From Bacteroidetes bacterium UBA4408 (GTDB taxonomy: Bacteria; Bacteroidota; Bacteroidia; UBA4408), in assembly GCA_002389785.1 (NCBI GenBank), contig DGQS01000056.1:1-5569 (forward strand): a DNA stretch of 5,569 nucleotides. Direction: 5' to 3'. The translations under genes were made by a program, and so were the position numbers. This document shows, piece after piece, positions 1 through 4,646 of this stretch (its first letter is position 1; each line of letters opens with the position of its first letter). The notes beneath the pieces are model-generated. The model saw only the letters and a list, made by a program, of their open reading frames with translations. It ran no database searches and was not told the DNA's origin.

Positions 1-1566
1 ACAAGGTAAAATGATGGCTTCTTCACCGTGTATTAAATGACTTCTGTTTAATTTAGTGCTCACATGTACGGTGAGTTTACAATTTTGTAAAGCTTCGGCA
101 GTGTAGGTGGTATCTGGTGTTGCCGAAAGAAAATTTCCTCCCATGGCAATAAACACTTTTGCCTTGCCTTCTTTCATTGCATGAATGCACTCCACCGTAT
201 CGTAGCCGTGTTTTTTGGGAGGCTCAAAATGAAAGGTGTTCTGAATGTTTTTTAAAAATGCTTCAGATGGCTTTTCATAAATACCCATGGTACGATCGCC
301 TTGCACATTGCTGTGACCACGCACCGGACAGGTACCGGCACCCGGTTTTGCAATGCTTCCTTTTAGCAATAATAAATTCACCACTTCTTTAATGGTGTCA
401 ACGGCATTTTTATGTTGCGTTAAACCCATTGCCCAGCAGGCAATTATTTTTGTTTTGTGCTTTAGCAGCGATGCTAATTCTATTACCTGTTCTTCCGAAA
501 TTCCGCTTTCGGCAATCAGTTGTGCTAAATTTAAACCGCTTAAATGATTTTTAAATTCAGCATACCCAGCTGTATGTTGCCCTATAAATGGTAAATCGAA
601 AACGGTACCCGGATTTTTTTCTTCTTCCTGCAAAAGAAAGCGTTCAACAGCTTGTAATAAAGCCATGTCGCCATTGAGTTTAACTTGTAAAAACAGATCG
701 GTTAATTTGGCTTTTATTCCGAGTGCTCCTTTAATTGTTTGCGGATTGCTAAAGCTGATTAATCCTGTTTCGGGTAGCGGATTAATCGATATTATTTTAG
801 CACCTTTTTCTTTGGCTTTTTGCAAAGCGCTAAGCATGCGGGGATGGTTGGTACCCGGATTTTGTCCGAGAATTAGAATAACTTCAGCTTCATAAAAATC
901 TTCGAGTTTTACAGAACCTTTTCCAATTCCAATCGATTCATTTAAAGCAACACCACTGCTTTCGTGACACATGTTGCTGCAATCCGGAAGGTTGTTGGTA
1001 CCATATTCGCGTACAAACAACTGGTACAAAAAGGCGGCTTCATTGCTGGTTCGTCCGCTGGTATAAAACACTGCTTCATCGGGCGAACTGAGCGAGTTTA
1101 AATGCATGGCGATTTTTTGAAAAGCATCGTTCCAGCTAATTTCTGTGTAGTGATTTGCACCTTTGGCAAGAAACATCGGCTGGGCAACACGGCCTTTTTT
1201 ACCAATTTGATAATCGTCGAGTTGTGATAATTCGGCAACCGAATTTGCAGCGAAAAAATCGGCAGTAAGTTTTTTTGAAGTAGCTTCTTCTGCAATTGCT
1301 TTTGCCCCATTTTCACAATATTCGGCTATACCTGAACGTTCGTCGTCGGGATCGGGCCAGGCGCAACCGGGGCAATCGTAACCATCTTTTTGATTGAGTT
1401 TGGCAAGGGCTTTTAATCCGCGAGTTACGCTCATTTCACTAAAAATATGCTCGGCACTCGAAATTACGGCAGGAATTCCTGCAGCTACAGTTTTAGGAGC
1501 AGTTAATTTGAGACCGGTAAATTTTTCCGGATTTTCAGCATGTACCTGTTCTTTTTCTTCACTCAT
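1..1566 (-). CDS. FdhF/YdeP-family molybdopterin oxidoreductase (formate dehydrogenase alpha-like), C-terminus cut by window edge
   Basis: The reverse strand reads open for 522 codons from an ATG at 1566 to the window start. Family members are roughly 750-770 residues, so about a third is missing. The catalytic subunit should bind bis-MGD molybdenum cofactor and an Fe-S cluster in the cytoplasm (no signal peptide is seen). Visible signatures are DCPGCAWPDP with Cys65 and Cys68 (Fe-S ligands in the YdeP group), EYCENG with Cys83, CSNMCHESSG at 196-205, LILGQNPGTNHPRM at 231-244, and CPVRGHSNVQGDRTMGIYEK near residue 415. By hand alignment Cys200-His201 fall where E. coli FdhF has Sec140-His141, so this is the Cys form. 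The true substrate of YdeP-type enzymes is not well established; formate is only a family guess. It is probably co-transcribed with the DUF7009-like gene 3 bases upstream. The reading frame is intact throughout. Confidence 0.95.
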   Translation of the reverse strand, partial: MSEEKEQVHAENPEKFTGLKLTAPKTVAAGIPAVISSAEHIFSEMSVTRGLKALAKLNQKDGYDCPGCAWPDPDDERSGIAEYCENGAKAIAEEATSKKLTADFFAANSVAELSQLDDYQIGKKGRVAQPMFLAKGANHYTEISWNDAFQKIAMHLNSLSSPDEAVFYTSGRTSNEAAFLYQLFVREYGTNNLPDCSNMCHESSGVALNESIGIGKGSVKLEDFYEAEVILILGQNPGTNHPRMLSALQKAKEKGAKIISINPLPETGLISFSNPQTIKGALGIKAKLTDLFLQVKLNGDMALLQAVERFLLQEEEKNPGTVFDLPFIGQHTAGYAEFKNHLSGLNLAQLIAESGISEEQVIELASLLKHKTKIIACWAMGLTQHKNAVDTIKEVVNLLLLKGSIAKPGAGTCPVRGHSNVQGDRTMGIYEKPSEAFLKNIQNTFHFEPPKKHGYDTVECIHAMKEGKAKVFIAMGGNFLSATPDTTYTAEALQNCKLTVHVSTKLNRSHLIHGEEAIILPC

Positions 1567-1569
1567 AGT

Positions 1570-1938
1570 TTAGCAAACTGCATTAGGATTCGGATAATTA
1601 TCAGATTGGTCTTCGAAAGTATTATCAAGGCACACAAAATCTTTTTCAATTAAAATAAATAGTGTTTTATTTTCTGCTATTCTTTGTTTGTTTTCAAATC
1701 CAACTCTATCGGTGCTTACCCATTCTTGCTGCACATTAGTAGGCACATAAACGGTGATTTTTTGATGATTAAAATCAGCGCATAATTCACTTGCATCAGC
1801 ACTGGATGCCAAAGCATAAGTAAATTTAGCTGTTCCAAATTCGGTACTTTCTTCGAGGTATCCGAGACTTGCAAATTTGTCGATTTCAGTTTTGGAAAGT
1901 CTCAAACGAACGGAATTTCCTTTAATTCGAATTTTCAT
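1570..1938 (-). CDS. DUF7009-like small protein, first gene of the fdhF-like operon
   Basis: This 122-residue protein has no signal peptide or membrane segment and should be cytoplasmic. It begins MKIRIKGNSVRLRLSKTEID and ends with a Cys/acidic block: LIEKDFVCLDN near 96-106, EDQSDNYPNPNA at 109-120, and Cys122 as the last residue. I recognise this pattern as a Bacteroidota family of unknown function (DUF7009, from memory). Members often stand next to fdhF-like or fdhD-like genes. Here the stop lies 3 bases before the oxidoreductase ATG, so the two are almost certainly in one operon and may be translationally coupled. A role in maturation or cofactor delivery for the oxidoreductase is inference from context only. 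Cys53, Cys103 and Cys122 are the only cysteines. No clear Shine-Dalgarno precedes the ATG, as is normal in this phylum. Confidence 0.88.
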   Translation of the reverse strand: MKIRIKGNSVRLRLSKTEIDKFASLGYLEESTEFGTAKFTYALASSADASELCADFNHQKITVYVPTNVQQEWVSTDRVGFENKQRIAENKTLFILIEKDFVCLDNTFEDQSDNYPNPNAVC

Positions 1939-2068
1939 AGTATAGAATTCTTTTGCCGATTTTTAACTGGTATCTTCAGCTGTTTAAGGCTTTATTATTG
2001 TTTCTAATTTTTATTCAATAGAGTAAAAGTAAGAATTGTTGAGGTTAGTTTTTGTATAAATGAATTGA

Positions 2069-2076
2069 TAATTTTG
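2069..2076 (+). promoter_or_regulatory. Candidate Bacteroidota -7 promoter element for the small ORF at 2110
   Basis: TAATTTTG matches the Bacteroidota -7 consensus TAnnTTTG exactly. It lies 33 bases before the ATG at 2110, giving an expected leader of about 25-30 bases. No TTTG box sits at the usual 19-20 base spacing; the nearest (TTTTTG ending at 2054) is only 14 bases away. The octamer could occur by chance in AT-rich DNA. Confidence 0.4.
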
Positions 2077-2109
2077 TTTTTGATAGTTTCGTTACAGCAA
2101 TTTCTTTTT

Positions 2110-2241
2110 ATGACCGATAAATCACCTGTAAAACGTGCATCAATTTTAGCCTGGTTAAAACGCATCGGCTGGGTTGGGTTTTTCTTTTTCCTTCTTAAGG
2201 GATTGGTATGGATTGCGCTTAGTTATTGGATCGTTAAATAA
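2110..2241 (+). CDS. Small single-pass membrane protein, 43 residues
   Basis: ATG at 2110 opens a 43-codon frame ending in TAA at 2239-2241. The N-terminal half is basic (MTDKSPVKRASILAWLKRIG). It is followed by a hydrophobic helix rich in Trp and Phe at about 21-41 (WVGFFFFLLKGLVWIALSYW) and a short basic tail, IVK. The charge pattern predicts a cytoplasmic N-terminus and one inner-membrane span. The core 'K-x-I-G-x-x-G-F-x-F-F-L-x-K-G-L-x-W' resembles short uncharacterised Bacteroidota proteins that I recall. A consensus -7 element lies just upstream. Its function is unknown. It is a stand-alone gene between the minus-strand operon and the plus-strand metal cluster. It falls below common ORF length cut-offs, so automated annotation may omit it. 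Confidence 0.65.
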   Translation: MTDKSPVKRASILAWLKRIGWVGFFFFLLKGLVWIALSYWIVK

Positions 2242-2259
2242 ATAATTAGCTAGTATTTC

Positions 2260-2273
2260 ATGATATCTATCAC
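2260..2273 (+). promoter_or_regulatory. FNR/CRP-like palindromic operator candidate
   Basis: ATGATATCTATCAC contains the palindrome TGATA-TC-TATCA. Against the classical FNR box TTGAT-N4-ATCAA it matches four of five bases in each half. Its centre (about 2266.5) lies about 42 bases upstream of the start site expected from the -7 element at 2295-2302, which is where class II FNR/CRP activators bind. It overlaps the place of a -33 box, which is poor here, consistent with activator dependence. The bound regulator is inferred, since no regulator gene is in the window. Confidence 0.4.
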
Positions 2274-2294
2274 TTTTAGATAATAGCTGATTCG

Positions 2295-2302
2295 TACTTT
2301 TG
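2295..2302 (+). promoter_or_regulatory. Bacteroidota -7 promoter element driving the four-gene metal cluster
   Basis: TACTTTTG is a full match to TAnnTTTG. It lies 18 bases before the ATG at 2321, so the transcript would have a leader of only about 10-15 bases. It overlaps the in-frame TTG at 2300, which argues that the TTG is not the translation start. No good TTTG -33 element is seen at the right spacing. Confidence 0.55.
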
Positions 2303-2320
2303 TCAAATATTAATACCCTC

Positions 2321-2692
2321 ATGTTTCGTTTTGTAAGTGTTGTGATTTTAGTGGGAATAGTGCTGCAAAGTTTAAGTAGCGCATTCTTGCTTGCGCATTA
2401 CCACTACAATAAAGCGTCCATTACAGCTAAATATTGTGAAAATAAAACAAAGCCGAAATTAAAATGTCATGGACAATGTCATTTGCGCAAGCAGTTAAAA
2501 CAAGACGAACAACGAAAAGAGAATCCTGCATCGCCATTAAAAAACAAGACAGATAATCTTCAATATTTTCAAGACTTTACAACTAGCATTCTACAAGATA
2601 GAAATTACCAGTTAGTTCAACCTACATTTACAACTTCAACTTTTCATGAACAACTAGTATTATTAGCTGTTTTTCATCCACCCACCGTATAG
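2321..2692 (+). CDS. Small membrane-anchored Cys-rich protein with C-x3-C (CHGQC) motif, possible metal binding
   Basis: The 123-residue protein starts at ATG 2321. An upstream in-frame TTG at 2300 overlaps the promoter element and would put seven residues before the hydrophobic segment, so it is not used here. Residues 3-26 form an uncleaved signal anchor or signal peptide (FRFVSVVILVGIVLQSLSSAF). Next come YHYNKASITAKYCENK with Cys39, then KPKLKCHGQCHLRKQLKQDE with Cys49 and Cys53 flanked by His50 and His54, and a basic linker. The C-terminus is hydrophobic and ends FHPPTV. I recognise the layout 'LCEN..KP...C.GkC.LkkqL' plus a C-terminal 'FHPP' as a recurrent uncharacterised Bacteroidota family. 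The Cys/His content suggests an exported metal-binding role, probably for copper given its neighbours, but this is inferred. It is probably first in the operon, 71 bases before the beta-barrel-like gene. Confidence 0.85.
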   Translation: MFRFVSVVILVGIVLQSLSSAFLLAHYHYNKASITAKYCENKTKPKLKCHGQCHLRKQLKQDEQRKENPASPLKNKTDNLQYFQDFTTSILQDRNYQLVQPTFTTSTFHEQLVLLAVFHPPTV

Positions 2693-2763
2693 GTTAAATG
2701 ACTTATCTGAATACTGGAAAATAATCCATTATTCTTTTTATTAACCTTTACTAATATCAACTT

Positions 2764-3771
2764 ATGAGAAAACTACTGGTAGTGTACTCATTATTGGTGT
2801 GGAGTGTGGTTGCAACAGCCTGTGACTTTTGTAATTGTTATTTAGGAATTAATCCTCATTACAAAAAAAACAGTATTGGTTTGCGCGCTACTAGTTCAAA
2901 TTATAATGGCTCTCACATGGAGTCTACAGAATTGGAAAAATATAATTTAACCACACGCGATTTTGAAGAAAACCGTTCAACGTATGAAATACAAGCACAG
3001 TATTATCCTGTGCAAAAGTTACAAATGCAATTGTTTATACCGTACATTCTAAATTCCGAAACCATGAGCGACAATGCATATCGGTCCTTTACTACTGTTC
3101 CTGTAAGTACTGCTCGAATTAGTCATGCCGACCATACTGCCTTACAAACGGAACAAACAGCCGTTGAAAAGAGCAGCAAAATTTCGGGCATGGGTGATCC
3201 CTTGTTCCTGGCAAAATTTCAATTGTTTAATAGTAACGGATGGGATAGTACAGCACTTCAACAACGCATGCTACTTGGTGCCGGAGTAAAATTCCCTTTA
3301 GGTAAATCGCATTTTGATGCAACGATAGACCCCTTAGAAAAATCGCATCAACCGGGTACCGGAAGTTGGGATGTATTACCTAATTTAACCTATTTAGCAA
3401 AGTATAAAGCAATAGGTGTAAATATAAATTTGTCGTATATGATAACAACAGAAGACAAACATGGATTTAAAAATTCGAATCGATGGAATGCCAATGCATC
3501 GGTGTACAGAGAATTTATGAAAGGTAAGATCTCGATTTATCCTTCCTTGGGTGTATATTTTGAACAAGCAGGGATGACGAATTACCAAGGTAGTAATCTT
3601 GAAAAATCGGGTGGAAATTTGATTTTAGCCCACAGTGGTTTGGATTTTTATTACCGTAAAATTTCACTTTCCACAGCCTTTCATTTGCCAACATTACAAA
3701 AATTAAATGGCACTCAACCCCATATGAACTATCGATTTATAGTGGGTTTGAGTTATGTTATCAATTCTTAA
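2764..3771 (+). CDS. Outer-membrane beta-barrel-like protein with N-terminal Cys cluster (CDFCNCY)
   Basis: The 335-residue protein begins with a signal peptide (1-19) ending VVATA before Cys20. The mature chain would start CDFCNCYLGINPHYKKN, with Cys20, Cys23 and Cys25, so the cluster sits at the exposed N-terminus. SPI cleavage after ATA is likely; lipidation of Cys20 is possible but the lipobox is weak. The rest alternates polar and aromatic residues as in beta strands. It has turns typical of the uncharacterised 'transporter-like' barrel group: SGMGDPLFLAKFQLF (141-155), GAGVKFPLGKS (172-182) and QPGTGSWD (196-203). The C-terminal strand is NYRFIVGLSYVINS. I know similar proteins with a 'CDxCGC' start beside MbnP and diheme peroxidase genes in Bacteroidota. 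A role in moving or holding a metal at the outer membrane is inferred. It lies 37 bases before the MbnP-like gene. Confidence 0.85.
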   Translation: MRKLLVVYSLLVWSVVATACDFCNCYLGINPHYKKNSIGLRATSSNYNGSHMESTELEKYNLTTRDFEENRSTYEIQAQYYPVQKLQMQLFIPYILNSETMSDNAYRSFTTVPVSTARISHADHTALQTEQTAVEKSSKISGMGDPLFLAKFQLFNSNGWDSTALQQRMLLGAGVKFPLGKSHFDATIDPLEKSHQPGTGSWDVLPNLTYLAKYKAIGVNINLSYMITTEDKHGFKNSNRWNANASVYREFMKGKISIYPSLGVYFEQAGMTNYQGSNLEKSGGNLILAHSGLDFYYRKISLSTAFHLPTLQKLNGTQPHMNYRFIVGLSYVINS

Positions 3772-3808
3772 ATATTGAGTAAAAAACAAAAAAAATAATC
3801 TAAAAAAA

Positions 3809-4576
3809 ATGAAAACAAAAAAAATAGTCGCTTCAATTCTCCTTATCAGTTCAGTAATTTTTTTAGTCAGCTCTTGTAAAAAAGATAAAGATGATGAAAC
3901 AATTGAACCTTCAGCAACTGAGCAAAATTTGAAGTTGCACATTCATACTCAAGTTGGCAATCAGTTGGCTGATTATACCAGCACATTTGCACAAGCTTCG
4001 GGACGCAAGTTTATACTTGCTGATTTTCGTTACTACATTTCCGGAATTGTATTAATTAAAGCTGATGGAACTGAATTTCCAATTAGCGGAAAAGTGTTGT
4101 TGGTGAAACCAAGTGTACAAGATTATGCATTGGGAATGGTACCGGTTGGTGATTACAAAGGAATTCGATATACGATGGGTATAGATTCGGCAACCAATCA
4201 TAGCAATCCAACCGTTTATTCGAGCGATAATCCATTGGCAATACAAACTCCTAGCATGCACTGGAGTTGGAGTTCAGGATATATTTTTGCAAAAGTTGAA
4301 GGCATGTGCGACACAACTCTTGCTGCTAACGGACCTGCTGATTGTCCTTTCTTTTTTCACATAGGAATGGATATGATGAAAAGAACAATTAATTTTAGCA
4401 GTAGTAGTTTCACAGTTAGTGGAACAGCTGAAAAGGAAATTGCACTTGTTTTTGATTTGAAAAAAGTTTTGCAAAATATTGATTTACGAACTGAGAACTC
4501 AACTCATACTATGGATAATATGAGTTTAGCAACTAAATTTGTAAATAACTACGCAACAGCAAGCACTATAGAGTAA
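3809..4576 (+). CDS. MbnP-family periplasmic or surface lipoprotein, probable copper-binding partner of the MbnH-like enzyme
   Basis: The 255-residue lipoprotein has a signal peptide ending LVSSC, so Cys23 is lipidated and followed by KKDKDDE. Family marks are LKLHIHTQVGNQL (41-53), FILADFRYYISGIVLI (68-83), GDYKGIRYTMGIDSATN (114-130), the hallmark MHWSWSSGYIFAKVEG (150-165), FFFHIG (181-186) and a C-terminal ALVFDLKKVL. In methanotroph MbnP a Trp is oxidised to kynurenine by MbnH and helps bind copper. Trp152 and Trp154 next to His151, and His184, are candidates here. Cys167 and Cys179 flank a loop and could form a disulphide. The ATG is fixed by the signal peptide and preceded by a very A-rich leader (taaaaaaaATG), typical of well-translated Bacteroidota genes. 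It is adjacent to the MbnH-like gene, as in known pairs. The family call is strong; the copper function is by homology. Confidence 0.9.
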   Translation: MKTKKIVASILLISSVIFLVSSCKKDKDDETIEPSATEQNLKLHIHTQVGNQLADYTSTFAQASGRKFILADFRYYISGIVLIKADGTEFPISGKVLLVKPSVQDYALGMVPVGDYKGIRYTMGIDSATNHSNPTVYSSDNPLAIQTPSMHWSWSSGYIFAKVEGMCDTTLAANGPADCPFFFHIGMDMMKRTINFSSSSFTVSGTAEKEIALVFDLKKVLQNIDLRTENSTHTMDNMSLATKFVNNYATASTIE

Positions 4577-4587
4577 TTTAAATCACC

Positions 4588-4632
4588 GATATTTTCTACC
4601 GGCAATTGATTTTATTGCCGGTGGAAAATATC
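4588..4632 (+). other. Strong intergenic hairpin between the mbnP-like and mbnH-like genes
   Basis: The arms GATATTTTC-T-ACCGGCAAT (4588-4606) and ATTGCCGGT-G-GAAAATATC (4614-4632) pair over 19 positions with a single T/G opposition, which is a U-G wobble in RNA. The loop is 7 bases (TGATTTT). It starts 11 bases after the MbnP stop and ends 14 bases before the next ATG. A run of A, not T, follows on the plus strand, so it is not a standard intrinsic terminator. It may protect the upstream mRNA, attenuate read-through or set different levels for the two proteins. Confidence 0.85.
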
Positions 4633-4646
4633 TAAAAATTGGAAGA

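Noticed and set aside
159..895. Three plus-strand open frames (159-392, 353-547, 665-895)
   Set aside because: They are antisense shadows of the FdhF/YdeP gene with no recognisable features.
1098..1316. Minus-strand 72-codon open frame inside the oxidoreductase gene
   Set aside because: It lies in another frame of the same strand within an intact, strongly recognised coding region and has a composition unlike a protein gene.
2264..2282. Inverted repeat TATCTA...TAGATA as an alternative operator or stem
   Set aside because: Only 6-bp arms in AT-rich DNA; it overlaps the better-placed TGATA-TC-TATCA palindrome and cannot form a stable stem.
2300..2320. TTG start giving seven extra residues (MSNINTL) on the Cys-rich protein
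   Set aside because: The TTG lies inside the TACTTTTG promoter element, and ATG 2321 directly precedes the hydrophobic segment, so the ATG is the better start.
2692..2746. GGTTAA...TTAACC and AATAATCCATTATT inverted repeats as a terminator after the Cys-rich gene
   Set aside because: The arms are short and AT-only or far apart, and the inner one has a 2-base loop. A stable terminator is not supported, so the genes are treated as one likely operon.
3394..4474. Minus-strand open frames opposite the barrel-like and MbnP-like genes
   Set aside because: They are antisense to well-supported coding regions, and their sequences show no domain or sensible start context.
4588..4640. Reading the intergenic hairpin as an intrinsic terminator
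   Set aside because: On the plus strand the stem is followed by TAAAAATT rather than a T-run, and the next gene starts 14 bases later.
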